This document shows positions 9,606 to 20,729 of a stretch of 64,000 nucleotides of DNA, one piece after another (within the stretch, counting starts at the first letter, position 1; every line of letters begins with the position of its first letter). The notes beneath the pieces are model-generated. The model was not told the origin of the DNA and did not search any database. It was given only the letters and a program-made list of their open reading frames with translations. Location: contig CM062292.1 of the NCBI GenBank assembly GCA_031216915.1, positions 207,907,262-207,971,261 on the forward strand. Reading direction: 5' to 3'. Source of the stretch: Pictodentalium vernedei (lineage: Eukaryota > Mollusca > Scaphopoda > Dentaliida > Dentaliidae). The position numbers and the translations under genes were made by a program.

Positions 9606-9694
9606 CAGCTAAGTCTGGGTCATTGGTACAGTATAAAAATGTTAAAAAATTTATAGTAATTTATATATTTTTTATACTTACCAATGACCCAGAC
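9606..9694 (+). repeat. Internal complementary region (ICR) of A1-1
   Basis: Read in reverse complement, this 89-base segment is the element's right end (through TTTTTTAAC) joined directly to its left end (ATTTTTATACTG). In the DIRS group the ICR templates completion of the circular DNA intermediate. The joint matches the ends fixed independently by the empty site for A1-2. Confidence 0.9.
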
Positions 9695-9769
9695 GGGGAT
9701 GGCCCTCCCTGGAGTTGGGAACTCTTGCCTCCCCGCTGAGTACATAGCGCTGACCATGCACTGCCAGTA

Positions 9770-9997
9770 AGAATGATAATTGGCGCCAATTTCGGGACGA
9801 CTGCATCACTGCGCATGCGCAGTAGAGGCGTACTATGGAGGTCCTTTAGGACATGATTTCTTTTTGTTTTGGATGCAAATTTTGGGGATTGGGGGGCAAA
9901 ATTTGTGTTTGGCCCTGGTTTTGTTGGAGTTAGCACCAGCTAAGTCTGGGTCATTGGTAAGTATAAAAAATATATAAATTACTATAAATTTTTCAAC
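9770..9997 (-). repeat. Right inverted terminal repeat of A1-1
   Basis: This is the reverse complement of the left ITR up to 9969, followed by a ~28-base AT-rich tail found only at right ends and in ICRs. One CpG in the matching left-arm stretch is CpA here (GCATCAC), consistent with ageing by deamination. The NRF-1-type palindrome is at 9809-9822. Confidence 0.9.
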
Positions 9998-10162
9998 ATT
10001 TTGGTTATTTTCTTCAACCCAGTGTTGCAAATGCATTTTGTATTTTGTTCATATATGCATTGTTTGTTTATTCGTTGTTTAGGACCAGGATAATGTTTTG
10101 TAATCCTTTCTCCACACATAGGAAAGTCATTTTTATTTTTTAAAGCAAAGTATCACTAATGA

Positions 10163-13100
10163 TTTTTAGCTCAACTTGACAAAGTCAAGCTGAGCTATTG
10201 CCATCACTTCTTGTCCGTCTGTGTACGTACGTTAGTATGTTAGTACGTACATCCACAATTTCCTTTGGCACACCTCATAGGTCACATTTATGATCAGATC
10301 ACTGTGAAACTTGGTATGCTTGTTTGGGGTGACTTCTAGATGGAAGCTATCTATTTTCTTCAATTTCCGTCAAAAAATGTTGCTGCGGGAACGTTCTTAG
10401 AACTTAGTTTAGTCAGAGCTCAATATTTCCCTTTGGCACACCCAACAGAGCACATTTATGATTGGATTGCTTTGAAACCTGGTATGCTTGTTTAGGGTGA
10501 CGTCTAGATGGGAGCTATCGATTTTCTTCAATTTCCATCCAAAAAACGTTGCCACGGCCAACATTCTTAGAACTTAGTTTAGTCAGACCTCAGTATTTCC
10601 CTTTGGCACACCCTACAAGGGCACATTTATGATCATATTGCTCTGAAACCTGGCATGCTTGTTTGAGGTGACCTCTAGGTGGGAGCTATCGATTTTCTTC
10701 AATTTCCGTCAAAAAAAGTGTCGCCACAGCCAACGTTCTTAGAACTCAGTTTAGTCAGACCTCAGTATTTCCTTTTGGTACACCCTATAGGGCACATTTA
10801 TGATTGGATTGCTTTGAAACCTGGTATGCTTGTTTGGGGAGACCTCTAGATGGGAGCTATCAATTTTTTTCAATTTCTGTCAAAAAATGTTCCCGAGGCC
10901 AACGATCTTAGAACTTAGTTTAGTCAGACCACAACATTTCCCTTTGGCACACCCTACAGGGCACAATTATGATTGGATTGCTTTGAAACCTGGTATGCTT
11001 GTTTAGGGTGACCTCTAGATGGGTGCTATCTATTTTCGTCAATTTCCATCAAAAAGTGTTGTCACGGCCAACGTTCTTAGAACTTATTCTAGTCAGACCT
11101 CAATATTTCCCTTCGGCACATCCTACAGGGCACATTTATGATCGGATTGCTTTGAAACCTGGTATGCTTTTTTGGGGAGACCTCTAGATGGGAGCTATCG
11201 ATTTTCTTCCATTTCCATCACAAAATGTTGCCACGGCCAACGTTCATAGAACTTTGTTTAGTCAGGCCTCAATATTTCCCTTTGGCACACCCTACAGGGC
11301 ACATTTATGATCGGATTGCTTTGAAACCTGGCATGCTTGTTTTGGGTTACCTCTAGATGGGAACTGTCGATTTTCTTTGATTTCCGTGAAAAAAAATTGC
11401 CACTGGCAATGACCTTCAATGAACTTAGTAAAAACTTAGTGCAGTTAAGGCTATAAAAAAAAAAACCTCTGTTTCTCAGGCCCGTGCGCATGGTCATTTT
11501 TGGTGCGCATGCAACCTTTTTATGACATCAAAAAAATCTTCCAAAAAAATTTGAGATATTGTGCTCATTTCGGTAAATCGATATCGATGCGTTCGCAAAT
11601 TTTAAATTAACACACTTCAAGCTTTTTCTACATCATACCTTAATAAAGTGGGTGAGTTTTAGCAATATTCACAACAGAAAGTGTTTTATTCTGTAAAAGG
11701 TAAGTCATAATGACAGCAAGAAGGAAGGTGTCTTTCAGTCTGACAACAAATAGTCACAAAGGGGAATGGTCGATTCGCACCACGTTTGATTCGCACCAAA
11801 CCTCAGAAAGTCTGCAAAGTCAGGTGCTATGTTGAAAGGAACACAGTCTCCTGGCATTTATTTTTAGTAACATTTGTATTGTAAATGGCCATCATTGGGA
11901 ATTTGTGTACTGTTATTTGAAACCGTTACGAGTTTCCCAGTTAATTTAAATAAATGCATTTGAGATGCAGGATAATTGGATAACTAATAGTAACCGTTGC
12001 TTGATATAAAAGTAACAGTCATAGTTGAAAATAAATTGTATATAGGCAGGTATGTGCGGTTGAATTGGTTAATAAAAACACGCAAACATTCGTTTTGTAT
12101 TTCATTTTCAGATTTAAAAAAAATATGATTTATGGATGAACTGCCCGTTCAAATGGGTTGTGATAATTTTGAATATAATGGGGAAAAATTGCAACTCACG
12201 ATTTTATTAGGCAGGTTGTGAAAGGATTTTTTTTTTTGGTAAAATAAATCTCTGAAAGTTGGCACTTCGACATTTCATTTGTCCCAGAGACGTTTCAACC
12301 CGAGACGATTCACCCACGAGGCGTTTCGTGACTTTCGTCCTGTGTTATAATTTTCACGTTTCACTGAAAAAACAAACATTCAAACCCCACTTCATTTACG
12401 ACCCAACACCCCTGTGGGGAATAACCAATATATTTGCGAAATTTTGCGTGGTCCACCAGGCGTTTGGATGGGGGTCAAATTACCACAAACAACCTCTCGG
12501 GGAGAAAATAAAAAGAAAAAAAAAAACCCGCCCGCTCGCATGCTTTTTTGGAAAAAATGACCTGAGAAACAGACAATCAACTTTGTATGGCCTAAGCATC
12601 AATATTTCCCATTGACACACCCTGCAGGGCACATTTATGATTGGATCGCTTGCAAACTTGGTGAGCTTGTGTGGGGTGACATCTATATGGGAGCTGTCGA
12701 TTTTCTTCCATTTCTGTCAAAAAATGTTCCCGTTGACCTTTGAACTTAGTCAGACCTCAATATTTCCCTTTAACACGACCTTCAGGACACATTTATGATC
12801 GGATCACTTTGAAATTTGGTATTTGTGTTCCGTGTGACCTCTAGATGTGAGCTATTGCTTTTTTTCATTTCCATAAAAATTTATTGTCGTTATCACCAGC
12901 CTTTGAACTTACATTTGTGTATCAACTTATCCCTTTTGCACTCTCTGCAGGGTATATTTATGTATTTCCATAAAAAACCCATTGCCACAAGCAATGACCC
13001 TCTACTTAGTGCATTTGTGCTTTAACATCTTCCCTTGGCATGCCTCAGAGGACACATTCATCAGGTTGTTTTGAAACTTTGTATGCTTATGCAGGGTGAC

Positions 13101-13540
13101 AAAGATAGGAGCTATTGATTTTCTTTTCATTTCCATTAAAAACTGTTGATGTTAGCAACAATACTTGAATTTATTGCATTTGTGCATCAACATTCTTTGA
13201 CATGGCCTACAGGCCACATTTATCATAGGATTGTTTTTGAACTTGGTGTGCTTATTAGTCAAGAACTTTAGATAAGAGCTGTTGATTAGCATTCATTTCT
13301 GTGAAAAAAAGTTTCCATTTACAATAACCTCTGAACATACTGCATTTGTGTATCAACATTCTTCCTTTAGCCAGTCTTACAGTTTACATTTAAAAATGCA
13401 AGGATTACTCTGATGTTGTGCACACACAATGCTGTTATGTTGAAATTTCATCAAATAACATTGGTACCAATGATCTTCAATTTTGCCATTTCATTTATAA
13501 CTTACCAAGTTCAAGTTTGTCAAGTTGTGCTACAGTGTCA
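10163..13540 (+). mobile_element. Family-2 array-bearing element (pearl/Helitron-like), interrupted
   Basis: It starts with a hairpin (AGCTCAACTTGAC near 10166, with GTCAAGCTGAGCT following) and carries about six good units of ~169 bases marked by ATTTCCCTTTGGCACACC (near 10425, 10593, 10766, 10935, 11104, 11273). More diverged units follow at 12600-13500. It ends near a palindrome (AGTGTCATTGACACT, about 13530). The 11445-12597 segment is foreign to the array. The plan parallels family 1 but the monomer sequence is unrelated. Class assignment is inference. Confidence 0.65.
11445..12597. mobile_element. Possible non-autonomous TIR element inside the family-2 array
   Basis: This ~1.15 kb segment interrupts the array. 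Near its ends, TCTGTTTCTCAGG (about 11468-11480) is matched by CCTGAGAAACAGA (12561-12573). Looser complementarity extends outward (TTAAGGCTATA against TGGCCTAAG) and inward. It holds no transposase frame. I could not define a target duplication, so the limits are approximate. Confidence 0.4.
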
Positions 13541-13739
13541 TTGACACTTTCATTTTAAATGGGTTAAAGTTGATTTAGCTTAACTTCTGCTTTTTCTTTT
13601 TGAAGGATCTGACTTGTTGGTTAAACCTGTGACAGAACAAGGAGTTACAGGAACAAATATTTATTTTCCTGGTAAAAATAAGGTGAGAAATTAAAACTTT
13701 AAATGAAAGAATTTTTTGTTTAAACTTAAAGATTTTCAT

Positions 13740-13977
13740 ATTTTTATACAACAACCAATGGCCCAGACAAGCTGTTGCTAACTCAAAAAATAATCCAAGG
13801 CCAAAACACAAATTGCACCCCCAATCCCAAAAACTTGCATACAAAACCGAAAATTGAATGTCCTTTCTGGCCCTCCATACTTTTGCGATATGCACATGCG
13901 CAGTATCCAGGATTTTGTGATCTGCGCATGCTCAGTATCCAGGAAGACACCGAAATTGGCGCCAACCATCATTTCTT
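13740..13977 (+). repeat. Left inverted terminal repeat of B1
   Basis: It matches family-B right ends (27680-27902) in reverse complement. It contains two NRF-1-like half-decayed motifs (ATGCGCAGTATCC and TGCGCATGCTCAG), suggesting a local duplication, and GGCGCCAA. Confidence 0.75.
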
Positions 13978-14398
13978 TGTTTGGCCCTCCAGTAGGTAAC
14001 AACAAACTGACTTCTGTGCTTTTAAATCTCAGTTTTGATGATGCCAGACACAAATCGATGGTAGAATTGGTGGATCCAAGGACATAATTGGATGATGGAA
14101 GTGTACAATGGTGGTTGGAAACGTTCAGAGCTGTAACTTTATCAAAATTATTTCATGTTTCCCAATTTTGGGACATGGGCCTGACGTCATCATTCTTGCT
14201 AATGATTTATCCACTGTTTGTTAAGTGTTCCTTCCCTATCCTTTCTTGAAGCCCTCCTGTTAAACTCCCCATCTTTTTGGCTTATTTTATTGAAATTTTT
14301 TTTATAAATTTCTTGGGAGTTTAACGTGTTTATTCTGTATATCCCAATGGTTACGTCCTCTCCCTAGTGGTGTTTAGGCATTTGGGTCATGCATCTTA

Positions 14399-14450
14399 TA
14401 TCCGATGTATCGTTTTTTCTTCATCTGAAGATCTTGCTTTACATCGGATA
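14399..14450 (+). ncRNA. Leader stem-loop of B1
   Basis: TATCCGATGTA (14399-14409) pairs with TACATCGGATA (14440-14450), an 11-base perfect stem with an inner hairpin TCTTCATCTGAAGA. It aligns with the A1 stem at 3511-3560, with a compensatory T-A to C-G change. The B2 copy (20399-20450) has partly lost the pairing. Confidence 0.5.
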
Positions 14451-14835
14451 GTTTAAAATCTGTTACTGACTTCGGGCCTTTTTATTCAGTGCCTGGGGTC
14501 TTGTTCCCGGTTTTTCTTGTGACGTTTACATTGGCAATGTCTTATAAATATATGTAGTTTCCTATTTATTTTACTGTAGGATTGTTGTAAGATACATATT
14601 ATGTTATTCTGGTAGTGTAGCAATTATTTTTAGAATTTTGTCCACAAATAGGCTCTATTGGGATAACCTCGGACTCGTATTCCCTTTGGGAACTTGGGCT
14701 CTTGTCAACATTTTTTTGAAAGATTTTTTGAAATTAATTTTTCGATTTGTATTTTGAATGTTCTTTATTATGTATCTTTATCATATATTTATTGCGGAGT
14801 TGGTGGGAGTACTGTCGGCTTTGTTTTGATTAATT

Positions 14836-16986
14836 ATGAAAGCTGATTGCTCAAATTGCAAGGCGAGGAAGTCTACCTCAGATCTACATGCTTGTTGCCT
14901 TACTTGTAGTCGATGTACTCCCACTAATTCTTGTCCTACATGTGTTGGCTGGGATGACAAACATTGGACACTGGTGTCACAGTATGTTGTTAGCAGGGAG
15001 AGGTCAATGCCAGTCCTCTCGCCCCAAAGTCGATCAAGTTTCTCAGTTCATTTTTCAGAGGAACAAGATAATGGTGATGGTTATGTGACGGTTATGTGAC
15101 TCCAAGAGAAAGTGTGCTTCTGTTGTCACGCTGTGATGAGCAAGAGCTAGCTGCCAAGTTGCTCATGAATATTAGACAGGCGATAAATCTACTAGCCGGT
15201 GGTTTTAGTCCCTTGTCTGCAGCTAGCTCGACCTGTGAAGCGGTTACTCCCTCCGTGGGTACCATGACACCGGGTGTGTCCGTTGAGGTTTATAGAAGTA
15301 GATTTGGTAGAACGAGCACCTTAAAACAAAAACATGCTCACCCAGCGATGACAGAACAGAGGAAGAAGCCAGCAAGTACCGTTGGAAGCACGGCGAGATC
15401 TGAAAGTGCCGCGAGCGAGAGAGGTCCCTCTCTTTCCCAGCAACATCTGGGGCCAGATGTTGTGATAAAAAACTTGCGTGAGTCGGAGCATACATCCACA
15501 CCTTCCGTCCGGGATGCTCCATATAGATGGCAGCCAGCCTCGGCTTCTTACATGTCATCTACAAAGCACACACGACCGCACCCTAGCTACCCGACTTCGG
15601 ATATCCAGCCTTCATCACCAAGAAGGGACCACTTGTCGTCTCAGAAGTCAGACCATCTGGTAGCTAGAGAGACAAGGTCTCGTTCATCAGGACGTCTGGA
15701 GAAAAGAGCCATCTCTGACACACCGTCCCAGGAGCAGCAAGTGGCGAAGAAACAGAAGACCGCTGCTCCTCAGGCCTCCGTAACGGACTTGCTGTCGCAG
15801 GTTGCGCAGCTGATTGCAGCATCCCAGCAAGTGCAAGAGCAGCCTCCTGAAGTCTCAGAACCTGAGCTTGTCGGATGGTGCTGGGTCGGTCCAGTCATAT
15901 GTTCATTCAGATGCGGGAGACCGAGATTCACAACTAATTCTTTCAGATGGTGAAAGGGATTTGGAAGAAGATTACTCTTCCCTTTCGGAAAAACACATGG
16001 TGATGGATTTCATCCATCAATACTACCCTGATTTGGTTCCGGTGAATCAGAATGCTGCAACGACTACAAAGAAACCACTGGCATTGTAGGACGCAGACTT
16101 TATCCAGACAACGGAGTAGGTCCTATCTTTTCTTGTTCAGTCTAGGCAAGTGTCGCAGGCCTTCGGCCATTTAGACGACACCATATTTAAGCTCTCCAAT
16201 GGGAAGAAGAAAGGTGGTTTCTTAACATCATCTTCCATACATTTACCGTTTCTTGGACCATTTTCATTTAAAACGGTTGGGGAAGATGTTCAGAGAGTTC
16301 CTCTGCGTTTGGATGAGCAGGCTGAGGATCTAGAGGTATCCTTGTCTGGGTCATTCACAATTCGCTCTGACACAATTGAGACGGCAATTTCTTCTAAAAG
16401 AGCCAATTTGGATGCTATGTCTTATGCATATCACCTTACAAGAGCTATGGCACAATGTCTCAATGGAAAGGAGTTTGAGGATGTTCGTACCTCTCTAAGA
16501 GTTCTTTCCAAGGCAATTATGTATACCATGTATAACTCCGCCTTAACAATGGCTAATTTGGAGTTAATCTGACGTGGTGGTGCCCTTGCGTCGTCATCTT
16601 TGATAGATGACAAGGTGAAAAACTCTCTCCGAGTCGCTCTGGTCTCCAGACATACTATATTTGATGACAAGCTTTCATTGGTTTATGACCAGGCTACTAA
16701 GAAAGCATCTAATACTCTGCTTCTAAAGTTGGCATCTCATCGACCCGCTACAGCACAAAAGAGTAAAGGAGGACATCCCAGATAGAAATCGTCAAAAGGG
16801 GACTCCTCATGAGGGTATAGGAAACCCTTCTATAATTACTCTGGAGGTCGTCAATACAGCGGCTCGGGAAAGGGGCGTAGGTCTGATCGAGACTACTGGC
16901 CAGACGCCCCCAAGCTGCCGGGTCGAGGCTCTTCGCGGGAAGGACATTGTTTCTCCTCTAGTAAGCCTCGCAGGTCATACAGGTGA
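14836..16986 (+). pseudogene. gag: Gag-like ORF1 of B1, multiply broken
   Basis: It starts MKADCSNC and keeps the family-A spacing of the N-terminal Cys cluster (C5, C8, H18, C21, C24, C27, C33, C36). An 11-base tandem duplication (GGTTATGTGAC at 15079-15089 and 15090-15100) shifts the frame at about codon 85. Further shifts occur near 15880, and stops follow at 16087 and 16570. Homology to the central block of family A is clear at 16150-16572 (for example VQRVPLRLDEQAEDLE). The conserved TGA that ends gag in family A is also present here, at 16984-16986. Confidence 0.85.
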
Positions 16987-18577
16987 TGTTCAAGACCTCT
17001 ATTGTTTGCCAGTTGGCAGAAGGTTATCAAGCTTCGCGAAAAACTGGATAACAATTGTGGAAGACCAGTTGAGAAGTGTAGTCTTGGATGGTCTACGGCT
17101 AACATTCTGAGCAAAGCCACCACTAATAACCAGATGTCTACGTTGGACAAATCTTTCGCCAAATCCTTGCAAAAGAGGCTTTCTTATTAAAGGAAGCAAT
17201 AGAGGTCGTCGAGAATCAAGATTCTCAGGGTTTTTAAAGTCGTTCTGACCGGTAATAGACTTGAGCTGGATAAACAAGCTTATCGTGGCTCCGAAGTTCT
17301 ATATGGAGACCATTTGGTCGGTAAGGGCGAGCAATCGAGTGAACGACTATGCGGCAAGCATAGATCTAACTTTCATGTCCTGGTACATTTGGCATTCAGA
17401 AAGTACCTGCGGTTCGCCATACAAGGGAAAGTGTATCAGTTCAGAGCGATGTGCTTCAGTCTGAACCTGGCACCCTGGGCTTTAACTCGAATAATGAACT
17501 CGGTAAAGTCTCACTTCCGAGCTCATTTGTCTGCGGTAACGTCAGCTTACTTGGACGACATTCTTCAGAGATACGGCAACAAAATTATTCTTCAAAACGA
17601 TGTTCAGAGTCTGCTTCTATTGTTCTGATGTCTCGGCTTCATCGTAAACAAGAAAAAGTTGAATCTAGCTCCGTCCAAGTTGTTCATTCACTTGGGAATG
17701 AGCTTCGAGACTCACAACAATCTGGTTCATCTGCCGTTTCCCAGAGCAAAATTAGTCACTTCTTATGCTTGCTTTTATCTACTCTCAGACGCATTTACAG
17801 CCAGGAAATTCATGCAACTGATGGGGCTGAGTGGAGCGGTTACAGATCTTATTCCGATTGGCCGCCTGCACACATGTCCCCTCCAGATATTCTTTACTCA
17901 AAACTGGAGTGTGAAGACGCATTCACTCGAGACCAGTATTGTTTTAACGGACCTAGTAAAACAAAAGGTGCAGATTTGGGCAGATATTCAGTGATTAGCT
18001 CAGGGAGTTCCGCTGCAACTGCCGGATCCGGCTTTCACAATTATGACGGATGTGTGTCAAACGGGTTGGGACGCGACCCTGAATCATCCTGCAGACATGA
18101 AGTGTCAGGGTTTTTGGGACCCTTGGTTTCTAGAGTAAGACATAAACATCAAGGAAATGATGTCCATATGGTTAGCACTACAACATTGGATTCACATTCT
18201 AGTGGACGCTCATGTTCAGATATTGTCGGACAACTCGACAGTCGTAGCGTATATAAGGAACCAGGGCGGCACTCATTCAATTCCGTTATGCGAACTAACA
18301 TGGAAAATTCATCTATATGTCCTAAATCATCATGTTCAGCTCTCTGTCTGGCATATACCAGATCATCTTAACGTAATAGCAGACTCACTATCTCGGAAAG
18401 GTCGCCTGTTGCCATCGGAGTGGACGCTCAACAAGCGAGTATTCAGACAGATTTGCTACCAGTGGGATCGACCCATGATAGATCTGTTTGCAACACATCT
18501 GAACAATCAGTTACCGGTGTTCGTGTCACCGTGTACAGACCATCAAGCATATGCAGTAGATACTCTGTCAATCTCAT
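16987..18577 (+). pseudogene. pol: RT / RNase H remnant of B1
   Basis: Segments align with family-A pol in several frames: INKLIVAPKFYMETIW (17265 on), FRAMCFSLNLAPWA and AYLDDILQRYG (17395-17625), THLGMSFETHNNLVHLP (17690 on), and RNase H SDNSTVVAYIRNQGGTH with IADSLSRKGRLLP (18215-18420). The methyltransferase-like block is cut off after DTLSIS at 18577. Multiple stops and shifts make it non-functional, although YLDD is still readable. Confidence 0.85.
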
Positions 18578-18685
18578 GGTGGCAAAATTTGTGTTTGGGC
18601 CTGGATTTTTTTTTTTTTTGAGTTAGCACCAGCTAGTCTGGGCCATTGGTAAGTAAAAAAAATATACAAATCACTTTAAATTTTT
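18578..18685 (-). repeat. Remnant of the right ITR of B1
   Basis: The segment begins abruptly with GGCAAAATTTGTGTTTGG, an internal ITR position, then runs through AGTCTGGGCCATTGGTAAGT to the AT-rich right tail. A pure T run (18605-18619) has expanded inside it. Confidence 0.75.
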
Positions 18686-18844
18686 TTAATTTTTTAGCTC
18701 AACATGACGGCAAGCTAAGCTATGTTTATGCGTTTACATCCTTTGGTTGTACATATATGGCGGGGTAGAGAATATATCCGAAATTCAGCACACCCTGCAT
18801 CCCACATTTCACTTCCGATTGACACAAAATTTCAGATGCAGATT

Positions 18845-18856
18845 TAGGGAGATTTT
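18845..18856. repeat. Left target-site duplication of the SINE
   Basis: TAGGGAGATTTT is repeated exactly at 19218-19229, just after the A-rich tail. Confidence 0.88.
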
Positions 18857-19217
18857 TAGAGAGCATGGTGGCTCAGTGGTAGACTGTTGGACTTCTATGC
18901 TAGAGGTCCCAAGTTCGATCCCTGTCTGGGATGATCTGCGTTGTGTCCTTGGATAAGGCACTTTATCCTGGTTGCCTACACGACGCTGTGTACTAAGGCG
19001 TACTGCACGTCTATGATGCACATGTCTTCAACCGCTGTTACCCTGCTTGGGCGGAGTTTGAACATGGTTAGAATGTTGAGGAGCTGACAGTTGCTCATTG
19101 ATGCTTGGTGGTTCTCTCTGGGTACTCTGGCTTCCTCCACCCGTAAAACTGTTAAGGTCACGATTAGCCACAGTGCATAAGTATGTGACCTTAAACACAA
19201 ATAAATAAATAAATAAA
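18857..19217 (+). mobile_element. Full-length tRNA-derived SINE
   Basis: The 5' head looks like a tRNA: an A-box-like TGGCTCAGTGG (18869-18879) and a B-box-like AGTTCGATCCC (18912-18922) about 33 bases apart, giving a pol III promoter. The body includes GTGTCCTTGGATAAGGCAC, a motif type common in metazoan SINE bodies, and the tail is (AAAT)n. A perfect 12-base target duplication TAGGGAGATTTT flanks it (18845-18856 and 19218-19229). A 5'-truncated relative lies at 36751-37053. Confidence 0.9.
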
Positions 19218-19522
19218 TAGGGAGATTTTCCTATCTTGGACCCAATCTATGACCCAAACTTGCTGCTGTGGCGGTCTTGGATTTCCTTGGAACTCTCCTT
19301 AGGTCACTTTCAGATACCAATTTTCAAAATGATTCAGTGTGAATGTTGTATTTTGGACCACAGCCTACAGGTCCAATTTTTGTGCTGATTTTCCAGAAAC
19401 TCTATAGGATGACAATTGATGAAAATGTCCTATCTTGGACCTGGTTCATCTCAACAAAACTGCTACCTTGTTGGCGCTTTGGATTTCTTAGCACCTCCTG
19501 GAGGATTCATCTATGAACCATT

Positions 19523-19825
19523 ATTTTTATACAACCAATGGCCCAGACTAGCTGGTGCTAACTCAAATTAATCAGGGCCAAACACAAATTTTGCCCCTGA
19601 ATCCCCAAAATTTGCATGCAAAACCGAAAAAACTAAGTCCTAGATGGTCCTCCATACTTTTGAGATCTGCGCATGCAAAAATTAAAAGTCCTATCTGGCC
19701 CTCCATCCTTTACCATCTGCGCATGCGCAGTAGTCAGGAAGAGCCCGGAATTGGCACCAACATCATTCTTTGTTTGGCCCCAAAATCAGTAACAATGAAG
19801 TAACATCTGTGCTTTAAAATCTCTT
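19523..19825 (+). mobile_element. Isolated left end of a family-B DIRS element (B3)
   Basis: It begins ATTTTTATACAACCAATGG and covers the ITR (to about 19770) and the first part of the leader, then stops where the next left end begins. It contains the perfect NRF-1-type palindrome at 19717-19730 and an internal repeat of AGTCCTA..CTGGCCCTCC that lengthens the ITR. Confidence 0.75.
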
Positions 19826-20729
19826 ATTTTTATGCAACAACCAATGCCCAAGACTAGCTTGTGCTAACTCAAAAATTAATCCAGGGCCAAACACAAATTT
19901 TGCCCCCCAATCCCCAAACTTTGCATGCAAAACCGAAAAAATCTTGTCCTGTCTGGTCCTCCATACGTTTTAGATCTGCGCATGTGCAGTATTCAGGAAG
20001 GTACTGAAATTGGCACCAACCATTATTCTTTATTTGGCCCTAAAGTCAGCAACAATGAACTGACATCTGTGCTTTTAAATCTCCTTTTTTGAGGATGCCA
20101 GGCACATATCAATGGGGATATTGGTGGATACAAGGCTGGAAATTGATGATGGAAGTGAACAACGGTGTTTAGAAACATTCAGAGCTGTAACTTTATAATA
20201 ATAATTATAAAAATTATTTCATGTCATCCCTTCTTGAAGCCCTCCTGTCAAGCTTCTAAGCTTTTTGTCTGTTTTTTATCGAAATTTTTTATTAAATTTT
20301 ATGGGAGTTTAACGTGTATTGCAGAATGTTTATTCTGTTTATCCCCATGGTTACGTCCTCACCCTAGGGGTGTTGGGTCGTTTTGGTCTTGCATCTTCTA
20401 TCCGATGTATTGTTTTTTTCTTCACATGAAGATCTAGCTTTACATCTGGTAGCATTAAAATCTGTTACTGACTTTGGGCCTTTTTTCTGTGCCTGATGTC
20501 TTGTTTCCTGTTTTTCGTTTGACGTTGTTTACTTTGGCAACACCTTTAAATATACGTAATATTTAGGTATTATATTACTGTAGGATTATTATAAGATACA
20601 TTTATTATGATTCTGGTAGTGTAGCTTCAAAAATTTGGATTTTGTCCACACTTAGGCTCTATCGGGAAATCCTTGGGCTCTTCATGTTCCCTTTGGGAAC
20701 TTAAGCTTTTTCAAAAAAATAATTGAATG

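Larger units (their letters stand above)
2871..9997 (+). mobile_element. DIRS-type YR retrotransposon, copy A1-1 (full length, defective)
   Basis: A 7127-base element with every structural part of the DIRS group: inverted terminal repeats, leader, gag-like ORF, RT/RNase H/methyltransferase-like ORF, tyrosine recombinase ORF, and an internal complementary region just before the right repeat. Ends were set by homology to copy A1-2, whose ends are fixed by an empty site. It begins ATTTTTATACTG and ends TTTCAAC; the flanks (AATGTGC and ATTTTGG) show no target-site duplication. It is defective through a gag nonsense codon at 5482 and a one-base YR frameshift near 8600. Very high similarity to copies A1-2, A1-5 and A1-6 implies recent insertion. 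Confidence 0.95.
13740..18685 (+). mobile_element. DIRS-type retrotransposon, copy B1 (decayed, 3' deletion)
   Basis: This belongs to a second family (B) with the same plan as A but diverged throughout. The left end ATTTTTATACAAC begins at 13740. The gag, RT and RNase H regions are recognisable but full of stops and shifts. At about 18578 the sequence jumps from the methyltransferase-like domain straight into the right ITR, so YR, 3' hairpin and ICR are missing. The right end lies near 18685, before TTTTTTAGCTC. Confidence 0.88.
18686..19522. repeat. Old family-2-like repeat carrying a SINE
   Basis: The segment starts TTTTTTAGCTCAACATGACG, resembling the family-2 5' hairpin region. After the SINE, diverged units with CCTATCTTGGACC recur near 19230 and 19428. 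Similar sequence resumes at 27903, so the B3/B2 composite interrupts it. No coding content seen. Confidence 0.5.

Noticed and set aside
18857-18930. Possible tRNA gene
   Set aside because: A- and B-box-like motifs are present, but the segment is the head of a 361-base SINE with an A-rich tail and target duplication.
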